Source: Pelecanus crispus (taxonomy: Eukaryota; Chordata; Aves; Pelecaniformes; Pelecanidae). Taken from it: a stretch of 64,000 nucleotides of DNA. Position 1 is the stretch's first letter. Each line of letters starts with the position of its first letter. The position numbers and the translations under genes were made by a program. Below, piece after piece: positions 1 to 10,979 of this stretch. The DNA lies in contig NC_134675.1 of assembly GCF_030463565.1 (NCBI RefSeq), forward strand, positions 10,561,862 to 10,625,861. Reading direction: 5' to 3'. A model generated the notes under the pieces. That model saw only the letters and a list, made by a program, of their open reading frames with translations. It did not search any database and was not told where the DNA came from.

Positions 1-345
1 TCTTAATTGTCTTGGCCGAATGAGTGCCCCACAAGGCCAACGGGCTAATCCAATCAAACAAAACAATACTGTTAGGGGAGTTACCAACCAAGCTCAGAGC
101 GAGCGAGCCAGCCACACGAAACAAGGGGTGGCACGCCTGTCTAGATCAGGGGTACATGCAAAACTTACTTCATGTTTATTAATCACCCTTCAATGGGTAA
201 AATGTCTGTCACTATTATTCCCCCAAGGAAAAGGCATTTGGAAAACCATCTCCAAATGGGGACTTCCTTTAACTATCACTGAGGCTTCGATAGCTTCCAA
301 GACTGGATAATCTTTTTGTTCCCTTAGGTAATGAATTGTACTTGG
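1..345 (+). pseudogene. pol: ERV-E pol 3' end (integrase tail) remnant
   Basis: This is the last part of an ERV polymerase gene, just ahead of env. Positions about 205-345 match, nearly base for base, the reverse complement of 53180-53330, where the same pol-env junction lies in the antisense ERV-E copy. The shared segment reads as a short integrase C-terminal tail rich in Gly, Lys and Trp. The left part (20-200) is weaker and the frame is probably decayed. The element continues beyond the window edge, so the catalytic integrase core cannot be judged here. Confidence 0.6.
310..327 (+). promoter_or_regulatory. Candidate env splice acceptor of ERV-E
   Basis: A pyrimidine-rich tract ends in TAG at 325-327, just after the pol remnant and 150 bases before the env start codon. 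The antisense copy has the same feature at about 53185-53200 on the minus strand. Simple retroviruses make env from a spliced RNA with an acceptor in this place. The tract is seen; its use is inferred. Confidence 0.4.
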
Positions 346-476
346 ATGGATTCTTTAGCTTGGACTAACCTGGAGTACATGCAGGGAATCATTACTTTAA
401 CCATAAAAGTATCATCTTAGCCATATTGATCTTCACTATTTTATTTTTGTGGAATCCTCGACTGTGAAGGACGACC

Positions 477-927
477 ATGATGTCTACTGTATTTTGCTTA
501 TTTTTATTTGTATCTTGTCTTTCCTTATCTTGTGAATGGAACAAAAACCATATAATTCGATTTATGAATATAATTTCCCAAATAGGTAATAGAACAAACT
601 GTTGGTATTGTTTATGCAATTCTCAATTTGCTGATGCTGACCTTGGATGGTTGGCAGAGCCTATTAATGAAACTTATCAATGGTGTAAGGAATGTCAAGC
701 ACATAAATTTTTTGCGAGAATTGTGGCCTACCATTTTAACACCCGGATGGTTCTGGCTCTGTGGCATCAATGCCTATAAAAGCCTGCCACCATGGTGGAC
801 AGGCATTTGTACTATAGCATGTCTTGCTCCTTATGCATTCCAATCAAAAAACTTAACTTTTACCTTTTTACACAACCTCTATCCTGTACACAAAAACAGT
901 AATGTGGAGAACCCCTTAGCAACGTGA
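477..927 (+). pseudogene. env: ERV-E env surface subunit, internally deleted
   Basis: This is the surface (SU) part of a retroviral envelope gene. The ATG pair at 477 opens a hydrophobic signal peptide, followed by a CWYC motif (Cys-X-X-Cys) typical of gammaretrovirus-type SU. After about 70 codons the text jumps to SU C-terminal sequence in another frame (628-927). The antisense copy at 52615-53142 has much more central SU, so this copy has lost the middle of the subunit and shifted frame. It cannot make a complete envelope. The SU C-terminal part runs up to the transmembrane subunit at 931. Confidence 0.75.
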
Positions 928-930
928 TCA

Positions 931-1384
931 ATGAAATTCCATCAAGTTATGCAAATGTTATTTCCACAGTTAGACATTGCTGAACTGAAAAAGGCCTTTG
1001 TAAATATTTCTGTTACACTTAAAATTGTTCAAAATGTTACTGTTGATTCTTTAAAAAATTTACAATCTGAAATTAACTCACTTTCACAGTTAACCATTCA
1101 AAATTATTGGGCTTTAGAGTATCTTTTAGCATCGCAAGGAGGCATGTGTGTGATATTAAACACAACTTGTTGTTTCTATGCTAACCAGTGTAAACAGATC
1201 AACTATGATATAAACATCATTCAACAAGAAGTTTACACTTTTCACCAAATAGCTCATGAACAACCCATATTAGAAGGTTTATCAGCTGACTGGTCTTGGC
1301 TATGGTCCTGCATAGCTGACTTCGGAACATGGGCACGTCGCATTCTATTATTAACTCTTGTTATAGCTACTGGAACTATACTAT
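931..1384 (+). pseudogene. env: ERV-E env transmembrane subunit, broken by LTR-I
   Basis: This is the transmembrane (TM) subunit of the same envelope. It shows a heptad-rich helix, the conserved region before a CX6CC disulfide motif (Cys residues near codons 73-81 of the open frame), a Trp-rich membrane-proximal segment and a hydrophobic membrane anchor. The open frame runs to 1416, but the last codons come from an inserted antisense LTR that starts at 1385. Env-like cytoplasmic-tail sequence with paired Cys resumes at 4113. CX6CC is the arrangement of gamma-type envelopes with covalently linked SU and TM. Confidence 0.8.
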
Positions 1385-2226
1385 TGTCACAAATGCAGGT
1401 TTGTGAATCCTGCTGATTATGTTAATTTATTGTGAATGAGTGACTTTACACTGTTTGATTTAGTAGCAGTTTAGAATTTACTTGTAGCAAATCGCAGGAT
1501 TTGATTGTAATATTTTAATAGCACTCAGTCATCAGCGATTAACAAAGTGATTAGACAAAATTGATCAAAAAAGTGACTTAGTTACAGATTCGAAGATGGC
1601 AAGGTTCACTCTATTGCTACATGGAAGTGCATAGAGGAAAATTAAGTTACACTGAGTTGGAATGATTCACAGAGGGATCGTGGATGCAGGGGATAAGGAG
1701 GATTCTCCCATTGAGTCACAAGGTTCAGAATAGACCCCCTTGCTTTCTAAAATCCTTTTCAGAGGGGAGTCTAGGTGCAGCTAGGTCCAATCTTAGTCAC
1801 AGACTTGGTCAATGGTTTACAGGAATAAGGATAAGGCAGCAGTATAAGACTCCCTTTGAAATTAAATCATACATCTACAGACTACTTAAACTGATTCACA
1901 CATGCATACACGCAAACATGAATACATATATATATATAAAAATGGTATACCTGTTAAAAATTCCCCTCGAGTTCAGTGAGATATTCACATCAAATGTCTT
2001 GGCATTTCTCAACGGGTGATGGTTGAGCCTCAAGGAGTGAAGAGTTTCAGCCCAGGCTCCACTGTCGGTCTTCAGCAATGGACCTCCGATTTTAGCAAAC
2101 TTTGAGAGTTTGATAGCTCTGAGAGGAGTCCTGCTCAGAGGGAGGTGCTGGTGCAGCCTGCTGCAGTCCAGGAGAGCTCAAAGGGCCTCACTTAGGACTG
2201 CTGCTTTATAGGATCGTGAGATGATC

Positions 2227-3826
2227 TGCTATGCCACCTGGATGCTCACAAGTCTATGGGGCCAGATGGGATCCACCTGAGAGTACTGAGGGAGCTGGCA
2301 GAGGAGCTTTCCAAGCCACTTTCCATCATCTATCAGCAGTCCTGGTTAACAGGGGAGGTCCCTGATGACTGGAGGCTTGCCAATGTGACGCCCATCTACA
2401 AGAAGGGCCAGAAGAAGGAGGACCCAGGGAACTACAGGCCTGTCAGCCTGACCTCGGTGCCGGGAAAGATTATGGAGAGTTTCATCTTGAGTGAACTCAA
2501 CAGGCAAGTGCAGGTCAACCAGGGGATCGGGCCCAGCCAGCATGGGTTCATGAAAGGCAGGTCCTGCTTGACCAACCTGATCTCCTTTTATGACCTGGTG
2601 ACCCGCCTGGTAGATGATGGAAAGGCTGTGGATGTCATTTACCTGGACTTTAGCAAAGCTTTTGACACCGTCTCCCACAATATTCTCCTTGGGAAGCTGG
2701 CAGCCCATGGCTTGGATGGGCGTAGTCTTCGCTGGGTAAAAAACTGGCTGGGTGGCCGAGCCCAGAGAGCAGTGGTGAATGGAGTTAAGTCCAGTTGGCA
2801 GCCGGTCACGAGCGGTGTTCCCCAGGGCTCTGTTTTGGGGCCAGCCTCGTTTAATATCTTTATCGATGATCTGGATGAGGGGATTGAGTGTGCCCTCAGT
2901 AAGTTTGCAGATGACACCAAGTTGGGTGGGAGTGTCGATCTGCTGGAGGGTAGGATGGCCCTGCAGAGGGACCTGGACAGGCTGGACCGATGGGCCGAGG
3001 CCAACTGTATGAGGTTCAACAAGGCCAAGTGCCGGGTCCTGCACTTGGGTCACAAGAACCCCATGCAACGCTACAGGCTTGGGGAAGAGTGGCTGGGAAG
3101 CTGCCTGGCTGAAAAGGGCCTGGGGGTGCTGGTTGACAGCCGGCTGAACATGAGCCAGCAGTGTGCCCAGGTGGCCAAGAAGGCCAACAGCATCCTGGCT
3201 TGTCTCAGGAATAGTGAGGCCAGCAGGAGCAGGGAGGTGATTGTGCCCCTGTACTCGGCGCTGGTGAGGCCGCACCTGGAATACTGTGTCCAGTTTTGGG
3301 CCCCTCAATACAAGAAAGACATTGAGGTGCTGGAGCGTGTTCAGAGACAGGCAACAAAGCTGGTGAAGGGTCTGGAGCACAGGTCTTATGAGGAGCGGCT
3401 GAGGGAACTGGGGTTGTTTAGCCTGGAGAAGAGGAGGCTGAGGGGAGACCTTATCGCTCTCTACAACTACCTGAAAGGAGGTAGTAGTGAGGTGGGTGTT
3501 GGTCTCTTCTCCCAAATAGTTAGTGATAGGACGAGAGGAAATGGGCTCAAGCTGCGCCAGGGGAGGTTTAGGTTGGAAATTAGGAAAAATTTCTTTACGG
3601 AAAGGGTGGTCAAGAATTGGAACAGGCTGCCCAGAGAGGTGGTGGAGTCACCATCTCTGGAAGTGTTAAAAAAATGGGTAGATGTGGCACTTCGGGACAT
3701 GGTTTAGTCTAGTCTACCCTTGATTGGCTTAGAGTAGACTTGGTAGTGTAGGTTAATGGTTGGACTGGATGATCTTAAAGGTCTTTTCCAACCTAAACGA
3801 TTCTATGGTTCTATGATTCTATGATT
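2227..3826 (+). mobile_element. CR1 LINE, 5'-truncated (CR1-1)
   Basis: A non-LTR retrotransposon fragment of the chicken repeat 1 (CR1) type. It begins inside the reverse transcriptase region and ends with the CR1 3' UTR and ATTCTATG-type tail. It sits inside LTR-I: the matching unbroken LTR sequence is at about 12775-12790, which gives a natural empty site. ATGAT borders both ends, but the right copy overlaps the CR1 tail, so the duplication is ambiguous. It shares its subfamily (3' UTR and protein text) with the copies at 19389, 42140, 59930 and 60086. Confidence 0.95.
2228..3707 (+). pseudogene. CR1 ORF2 reverse transcriptase, C-terminal 480 codons, open
   Basis: This frame codes the RT and C-terminal region of CR1 ORF2 with no stop until 3705-3707. 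Visible blocks are the fingers motif with GNYRPVSL, the catalytic YLDFSKAFD block, the [11 protein letters not shown] block and the catalytic FADD box. The first ATG is at 2256 but it is internal; the endonuclease domain and true start were lost by 5' truncation at insertion. The open frame suggests a young copy. Large antisense frames over this region are shadows. It cannot move on its own. Confidence 0.9.
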
Positions 3827-4112
3827 GGCTTTAGTCATTGTAAATCTCCATCCAAGCCACAATCTGGGTCGATAATTACTGCTCTGTTTCAAAGCTGTCA
3901 GGAGTAACTTGATTGTTCTCACTCCCTGCTTCAACCGTGTAAGAATTTCTTATAAGGACAAGGCTGCTCTCTGCTTCAACCATGTACGAGTTTCTGGTAC
4001 AATTAAGGGGCACCTAACTGAGCAACTCTCTACACAAGGTCGTGGTCTGGCAGGAATCCCTGAGGTTGTAAAGTGGTTGAAGAGAGAAAAAGGGGGGGGA
4101 TGCACCACCACA

Positions 4113-4342
4113 ATTATGTTGTGTTGTATCCTGTTTCAAATCTCTATGTATATCTACTACTAAAATGAATATTCTATATTTTCCTCTCTCTTCAGATGAA
4201 CTGCCCTCAGACAACATATGGCCTGTTGCTATGGAGTCCTTGTTATGACCCCACTGTTAAGCTGTAGGCCGTGGTCAAGAGGTGACAGTACCACCACCAC
4301 TGGCATCCTTCCCTGTTCCTGATGGTGTCAAGGGGTGGAACG
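4113..4342 (+). other. ERV-E env tail, 3' non-coding region and polypurine tract
   Basis: This continues ERV-E after the LTR-I insertion. The first part reads as the short cytoplasmic end of env with a Cys pair; the exact frame depends on how the target duplication is resolved. A purine tract (AAGGGGTGGAACG, 4330-4342) ends just before the proposed LTR-E start. Family A proviruses carry a like tract, AAGGGGTGGATAC, before their 3' LTR. Confidence 0.5.
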
Positions 4343-4808
4343 TGACTGGTGCCCCCTACTCCTAACCCCTGGTGTGCCATCTTGCAGGGCAGATGGCCAT
4401 TGGCCATGGGTAAGCTGGTCACATACCCACTTCTCCTTTAAAGGTGGGCGCCCGGGCTAATCAGAATGACACATGTTGTGGAACAAGGAAACATAAGAGC
4501 ATATGGCACACTGCCTGTAAAAACGCTCAGGAGCAAGTGGGACTTAGACCAGAGCTGCTGCTGCTGCTGGACAGCAGGCCCATGATCCCTTGGCGGTCAG
4601 GGACACCTCCACCATCAGCTGCTTTCTCTAAGGACTGAGTGAGTTTTGTATGTGTACTTTGAGCTCAAGTTATGGTTAATGCGTTAAAATGACCCAATCT
4701 GCAGAAGGTCCAGGTTAAAATAAAGTTTTGATTCTAACAACTTTGTTGTGTCATCATTCTACCAAGGATCCCTAAAGAATCTGCCTGTCCCCATAGTGTT
4801 GGGTGACA
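4343..4808 (+). mobile_element. LTR-E, 3' LTR of ERV-E
   Basis: About 466 bases run from TGACTGG after the purine tract to GGGTGACA at 4808. An AATAAA signal lies near 4719 and a U5-like stretch of about 85 bases follows. The last 120 bases match 58308-58545, supporting a repeated LTR end. The 3' boundary is better supported than the 5' boundary, which rests on the purine tract. Position right after env supports a 3' LTR role. Confidence 0.5.
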
Positions 4809-6109
4809 GGAGTGCCTGTGCGATAAGTGTGTGTGTGTTTGCTAACAAGCATCAAGCTGAAGTAGCCAGCGAATAGGAGACCCATGAAGTGGCTAAGAGG
4901 GCCTGGGATCCAGGCAGGTACACCAGGCAGACAGAGGGGCCATGCCAGTAATCAAGGCATCCATGAATGCACATGTGCTCTTGAATCTAGAGAGTGTCAT
5001 GTGTGTTCAGTAGTGACCTATCTCTACCAGCTGAAGAGGAGGAAGGGGACTTGGCAGTCTGTGTTTGTGTTTTATGTGAGTCCTGTATGTATGTGCTGTT
5101 GAAAGCAATGCCTTGTCTGTGGCAGTTTGTGTGACTGGCCATGTCAGTATCCTCTGTGTGTGTCTGTGTGTCTCTAGGATACATTCTCTTTGCTACTGGT
5201 TGAACCTGCAAACAGGAAAAGGTCAGCCTTGTCTATCAGCCTGAGCAGAGACCCCAGGTCCTCGGATGCACCAGGCTGGGCTCCAGCATCCAGGCAGGAG
5301 GGAGCCCTGGGCCAGAGCAGGTGGAGGAGGCAGCCACGCTATTAACATCCTTTAACAGTGTGAAATCCAATTGCTTAGTGCTGATCCATATCCCTTACTG
5401 TAGTTTCTGAACACCAGCACAATCTATGCAAATTGTCCTTAGTGTTTCCTATACTTATTTTTTTCCTGGAAGCTTTTCCCTTCATGTTTTCTGAAGCTGA
5501 ACATGTATCACTTTTAATTTGGGGTGTCATCACAACAAAATCCAGCCATGCTCTGCTAGGAATGCATATACCCCACACTCTATTAAATCTCTCTGTTCAA
5601 AGTAAAATACCTTACAGCTTAAGAATGATAAGAGTGAAATATCAAAATGAGGGCTAAGGCCTCTTTAGGCCAATATCCAGACATGTTTATACCAGCTTTT
5701 GGCAGCGTGCTAACAGGACTAATGGGAAATGGAAAAGTGACAGCAGAGAAAGGGATCAAACCAGAGCTTTCCAAACGATTAAGTTTGCTTGCTGAGACTT
5801 GAGAATTTTTCCAAGGCAACACTAACACAGCTCTGAACTGAGTAATGGGAAGGAGAAGCTAATAAAAGAAAGCAGGGATTCACAAATGATAGGTCAGGTC
5901 CATTTCAGGTCAGGGGAAGTGGAGGGTGTATGTGTAGGTCTATATCCAGAAGTACAGGCACACATATATAGGTATGTAAGAGAGGGAGGCGAGTAGGTAC
6001 ATTGGATATGAGCTGCAGTCCTCTGAGCATGCAATGAAATGGAGCTATGCTTTATGATAGCATTAGAGCTGTACACAACAGCTGGAATGTTTTAGAGAAA
6101 GCAAAGGAA
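4809..6109. other. No gene recognised; short GT-rich runs
   Basis: This stretch holds short GT/TGTG runs near 4828 and 5155 but no open frame with a recognisable protein, no LTR and no RNA gene that I can support. Its right end may include the untranslated start of the following CR1. Confidence 0.5.
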
Positions 6110-6113
6110 AGGT

Positions 6114-7430
6114 TTGCTGAACAGGGAGAGTGCTTCAATGAAGATAAAAGTGCTGGATAAAAGTGGCACAATGACCGCTGCAGCACAGTCGAAGTCTTGC
6201 AGAGATGAGCTGGGGGCTCCTGAGATAGTTAGAGCTCACAAGGAAACCTCCGTTGAACACCTCAAGGGAAACAAGGGATGTTCCACTAAGGCGGCAACAC
6301 GTCCAACAGCCCAGATGAAATGCCTCTACACAAACGCACGCATCATGGGGAACAAACAGGAGGAGTTGGAAGCTGTTGAGCTACTAGAAAGCTATGACCT
6401 GATTGCCATAACCGAAACTTGGTGGGATGAATCCCATGACTGGAATGTGGCTATCGACGGCTACAGGCTGTTCAGAAGGGACAGGCAAGGAAGGAGGGAC
6501 GGAGGCGTTGTCCTCTACATAAAGAAATCGATACAGTGTGAAGAGCTGTCCCTGAAGAATAGCCATGAGCAGGTCAAAAGCTTATGGGTAAGAGTCAGAG
6601 ACAGAGGCAACAAAGGGAACCTTGTGGTTGGTGTCTACTACAGGCCGCCTGATCAAGGGGAGCCTGCTGACGAAGCCTTCTTCCTCCAGCTCCGGGAGGC
6701 TTCGCGCTTGCAGACTCTCGTCCTGCTGGGGGACTTCAACCACCCCGACATTTGCTGGAAAAGCAACACGGTGAGCTGTAGGCAAGCCAGGAGATTCCTA
6801 GAATGTATAGACGACAACTTCCTAAGCCAGGTAATAGACACCCCTACCCGAGGGGATGCAAGACTGGACCTGATGGTCACCAATGCAAGTGAGCTCATTG
6901 GAGATGTCAAGACTGGAGGCAGCCTGGGCTGCAGTGATCACGCATTGGTGGAGTTCACGCTCCTGAGGGACATGGGAAAAGCGAGGAGGACAGTCAGGAC
7001 CCTAAATTTTAGGAAAGCAAACTTCCAGCTCTTCAAGGAGTTAGTCAGAAGGACCCCCTGGGAAACGGTCCTCAGGGACAGGGGAATGGAACAGAGCTGG
7101 CAGATCTTTAAGGACACCTTCCATAGAGCACAAGAGCTCTCAGTCCCCAAGTGTAAGAAATCAGGCAAGGAAGGGAAGAGACCAGCATGGCTGAGTCGAG
7201 ACCTGCTGGTCAAACTAAAGAGCAAGAGGGAACTGCACAGGCAGTGGAAGCAGGGACAGGTGTCCTGGGAAGAGTACAGGGAAGCTGCCCGGTTGTGTAG
7301 GGAGGAGGTCAGGAAGGCCAAGGTGCAGCTGGGGCTGAATTTGGCAAGGGACGTAAAGAATAACAAGAAGGGCTTCTACAGGTATGTCAGCCAGAAAAGG
7401 AAGGTCAAAGAAAGTGTACCCCCCCGATAA
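6114..7430 (+). pseudogene. CR1 ORF2 endonuclease part
   Basis: The N-terminal part of CR1 ORF2 is an apurinic-type (APE) endonuclease that nicks target DNA to prime reverse transcription. Conserved blocks are visible in order: the NAR segment near codon 75, ITETWW with the catalytic Glu near codon 101, VYYRPP near 175, GDFNHPD near 204, and the SDH catalytic triad end near 275. A linker rich in Arg and Lys follows. The frame ends at 7430 after a run of seven C, and the RT frame picks up in another phase, so a slip in the C run probably broke the gene. The chosen ATG is the first in frame; the natural start is uncertain. Confidence 0.9.
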
Positions 7431-8860
7431 ACAAGAATGGCAACCTAGTATCAACGGACGAGGAGAAAGCGGAGGTACTCAACAACTTCTTTGCCTCAGT
7501 CTTCACCAGCAAACTCTCTCCTCATCCCTCCCGAGTTGATAGACTGCAAGATGGGGAGCAAGGGGGTAAAGCCCCTCCCACTGTAAGGGAAGATCAGGTT
7601 CGAGACCACCTGAGGAACCTCAATGTACACAAGTCTATGGGACCTGATGAGATGCACCCCAGAGTCCTGAGGGAATTGGCTGATGTAGTTGCCAAGCCAC
7701 TCTCCATGATATTTGAAAAGTCCTGGCAGTCAGGTGAAGTCCCCGGTGACTGGAAAAAGGGGAATGTTGTGCCCATTTTTAAAAAGGGAAGAAAGGAGGA
7801 CCCTGGGAACTACCGACCTGTCAGCCTCACCTCTGTGCCTGGGAAGATCATGGAGCAGATCCTCCTAGAAGCTATGCTCAAGCACATGGAGGACAGGGAG
7901 GTGATTTGAGACAGCCAGCACGGATTCACCAAGGGCAAGTCCTGCCTGACCAACCTAGTGGCTTTCTATGAAGGAATGACTGCATCAGTGGACAAGGGAA
8001 AAGCAATGGATGTCATCTACTTGGATTTCTGTAAAGCGTTCGACACAGTCCCCCACAACATCCTTCTCTCTCAATTGGGGAGATATGGGTTTGATGGGTG
8101 GACTGTCTGGTGGATAAGGAATTGGCTGGATGGTCGCATCCAGAGGGTCGTGGTCAATGGCTCAATGTCCACATGGAGACCAGTGACAAGTGGTGTCCCT
8201 CAGGGGTCCGTACTGGGACCGGTGCTATTTAACATCTTCATCAATGACATAGTGGGATCGAGTGCACCCTCAGCAAGTTTGCAGATGACACCAAGCTGAG
8301 TGGTGCGGTTGACACACCAGGAGGACGAGATGTCATCCAAAGGGACCTGGACAAGCTGGAGAGGTGGGCCTGTGTGAACCTCATGAGGTTCAACAAGGCC
8401 AAGTGCAAGGTCCTGCACCTGGGACGGGGTAACCCCCAATATCAGTACAGGCTGGGGGATGAAGGGATTGAGAGCAGCCCTGCGGAGAAGGACTTGGGGG
8501 TACTGGTGGATGAAAAGCTGAACATGAGCCAACAATGTGTGCTTGCAGCCCAGAAAGCCAACCGTATCCTGGGCTGCATCAAAAGAAGCGTGGCCAGCAG
8601 GTCGAGGGAGGTGATTCTGCCTCTCTACTCTGCTCTGGTGAGACCCCACCTGGAGTACTGCGTCCAGCTCTGGGGCCCTCAGCACAAGAAGGACATGGAC
8701 CTGCTGGAGCAGGTCCAGAGGAGGGCCACAAAAAAGATCCGAGGGCTGGAGCACCTCTCCTACGAGGGCAGGCTGAGAGAGTTGGGGTTGTTCAGCCTGG
8801 AGAAGTCTGCGAGGAGACCTTATTGCGACCTTCCAATACTTAAAGGGGGCCTATAGGAAG
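7431..8860 (+). pseudogene. CR1 ORF2 reverse transcriptase part, broken
   Basis: The RT part continues ORF2. It has GNYRPVSL, the catalytic YLDFCKAFD block and [15 protein letters not shown] at 7907-7909 replaces an Arg codon (CGA to TGA), and the antisense copy at 45916-47406 has the same stop. Compared with that copy, 4 bases are missing near 8251, just before the FADD box, and about 5 near 8800. The protein is therefore split over three or more frames. The C-terminal [13 protein letters not shown] block is clear at about 8630-8670. Confidence 0.9.
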
Positions 8861-9166
8861 GATGGGGAGAATCTTTTTAGCAAGGCCTGTTGTGACAGGA
8901 CAAGGAATAATGGATTTAAACTAAAGAAGAATAGATTTAGACTAGACATAAGAAAGAAATTTTTTTACAGTGAGCGTGGTGAAGCACTGGAACAGGTTGC
9001 CCAGAGAGGTAGTGGAGGCCCCATCCCTGGAAACATTCAAGGTCAGGTTGGATGGGGCTCTGAGCAACCTGATCTTGTTAAAGGTGTCCCTGCTCACTGC
9101 AGGGGGGTTGGGCTAGATGACCTCTAAAGTTCCCTTCCAACCCAAAGCATTCTATGATTCTATGAT

Positions 9167-10608
9167 CATGGGAATCACACGTGGTGTTCCTGGCCATGTT
9201 CCTAGACATATTGTACACGTGACTGGTCTGGAGACCCTGCTTCTAATCAGCCATGGTCCAGGAAGCAGGAGAGTCTCACTGTCCCTGTGGCTGCCTGTCT
9301 CTAGTTGTAAAGTATCCTAGAAAAATGTTGTGAGATTAGGTCCTACAGAGTCCTTAAAATAGCACTGTAAAAACTTTGATGATGACAGTGGTAAATCCTT
9401 GAGAGCAGATTTTTTTTCTGCTGAAATGCAACTGTAATGTGGGAAATTTTGATGTTGATAATAGTTGCCTTCTTCAATAAGACAAACCTTCACTTTGACT
9501 CTAGACGAAAATGCCTCTATCACTTTAGGACAGGCATTTGCATTAAACAGGCCAAGAAAAAAATCAGAGTAGATAGGCACATGGAAGATGGAGATGAGAG
9601 ATCTATTTGTTTAGCCTATATGCAAAATTGAACTGAAACACAAGATCTAAAGTACAACAATGACAGCCAGAATTCTACAGGACTATATTCTGCATTAAAT
9701 AGATCTATCTAGAGTGCTGCTGGAGTTGGCAAAAATAGCACCAGTTCCGGAAAAAATTGACTACTTTGCAGTTTTTGTCATTTGGCAAGTCTTTGGCAAT
9801 AGGACAGAACCCTCAGGGGTTTTTTTTTCCTTTATTTTTTTAATGGCAAAAAGGACATTTTTTTCTCAAATAGGACACAGTTTAGTTAATATCTGAACCA
9901 GGGGCCAGTCACACAGTGTTTAGCCCAGGTGACCCCCGCAGTGAGTTGGGAAGATGAGAAGGAATTACTCCAGTGCCCACCCCCCTACATGCCACCCGCA
10001 AGGATATTAAGAGATGTTTAGAGAAGCAACGGGCAGGATAGGGCAGAGTGCAACAAGATCTAAGTAGTAGCTGATTATTGTTAACTTGTCTTTGGTGACT
10101 GTGGGAGACCCTAGAAAGTGAACGAAAAAAAACCAGGGAAATGCAAGCACAACTAGAAAGTTTGGAAACCTGGTTGTGCTTGGATAAACTGGAAGCCCAG
10201 GTACAGGAGGATATGCCAGAAACACAAATACACACAGTTCAGAAGGGGCAGAGTGCCCGCACTGGGTGATGGGGGCAAAGCAGTTGAGTAGTTAGTTACC
10301 CCAGTGATTATGGGGAGAGCAGCAGCAGGGATTCCTCTGCCAGAGGAATGGACTGAAGAGTCCAAGGAAAAAAATGGTAGGGCGATCCCTGTACACCCTT
10401 TGGTTATTAACAAAGCAAAAGGACCCCCCCAGGGTGCCACAGCATACAATATTGGTGTGGGATTACATTCAGATGGAGCTTTAGAATGTGGCAGACTTGT
10501 ATCATCAGAAGCCTGGGGAGAGATTAGGACAGCAGTTAATATGAGTGTACAACCCAGGAGGGGATAGTGTACAACTGAGCCCCCCAAGAAGTGATGCATC
10601 AGGGATCA
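9167..10608. other. Unassigned; possible decayed ERV coding text at 9900-10608
   Basis: From 9167 to about 9900 I see nothing. From about 9900 the text is Gln/Glu-rich and partly open (for example 10304-10567, 87 codons, with Pro- and Gly-rich segments). Position next to LTR-I and the odd codon texture suggest a decayed retroviral gene, perhaps gag, but I recognise no domain. Host sequence continues at 13121 after the LTR. Confidence 0.3.
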
Positions 10609-10979
10609 ATTTCTGTCACGAATGCAGGTCTGTGAATCCTACCGATTATGTCAATTCACTATGAATGAGTGACTTTACACAGTTTGATTTAGTAAAAGTT
10701 AGAATTTACTTGTAGCAAATTGCAGAATTTGATTATAGTATTTTTAATAGCACTCAATCATCAATGATTAATAAAGTGATTAGACAAAATTGATCAAAAC
10801 AGTGACTTAGTTACAGATTCGAAGATGGCAAGGTTCACTCTATTACTACATAGAAGCACATAAAAGAGAATTAAATCACAAGAAGTTAAAATGATTCATA
10901 AAAGCATTGCGTATATATGGAATAAAGGCAAGGGGGGAAGGGGGGGCCTCCCGTTGAGTCATGAGGTTTAGACTAGACC

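Larger units (their letters stand above)
1385..4112 (-). mobile_element. LTR-I copy 1 (antisense), carrying a CR1
   Basis: A long LTR lies antisense in the env tail. It starts TGTCAC and ends CCACCACA on the plus strand. Read on the minus strand it has a G/C-run U3 start, a TATA-like CCTATAAA near 2210, an AATAAA near 1427 and an end in GTGACA. Flanks ACTAT (1380-1384) and ATTAT (4113-4117) look like a 5-base duplication with one change. A second copy at 10614-13120 matches on both sides of the CR1 insertion at 2227-3826. Without the CR1 the LTR is about 1.1 kb. Confidence 0.75.
6110..9166 (+). mobile_element. CR1 LINE, nearly complete ORF2 (CR1-2)
   Basis: The most complete CR1 of the window, with an endonuclease, a reverse transcriptase and the 3' UTR ending in ATTCTATG repeats near 9150-9166. 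ORF1 is not seen; the exact 5' end is uncertain. It belongs to a second CR1 subfamily (3' UTR text CTAGATGACCTCTAAAG), shared with the antisense copy at 45916-47406. Frameshifts and a stop break ORF2, so it is not autonomous. Confidence 0.95.

Noticed and set aside
2346..3515. Long antisense frame (389 codons) over CR1-1
   Set aside because: It mirrors the CR1 RT gene; the same shadow occurs at 42512-43678 over CR1-8. The sense frame has all RT motifs.
4080..4112. G-rich run read as a polypurine tract with an LTR starting at TGCACCACC
   Set aside because: The three copies diverge right after CCACCACA, and copy 2 has a perfect ATTTC duplication there, so this is the U3 end of an antisense LTR-I.
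7907..7909. Shared TGA as a recoded codon in CR1
   Set aside because: The codon is CGA in related CR1s, and CpG decay explains it; no recoding signal is seen.
10304..10567. Open frame of 87 codons as an intact gene
   Set aside because: No domain recognised, next to LTR-I, and flanked by decayed text; kept only as a possible ERV remnant.
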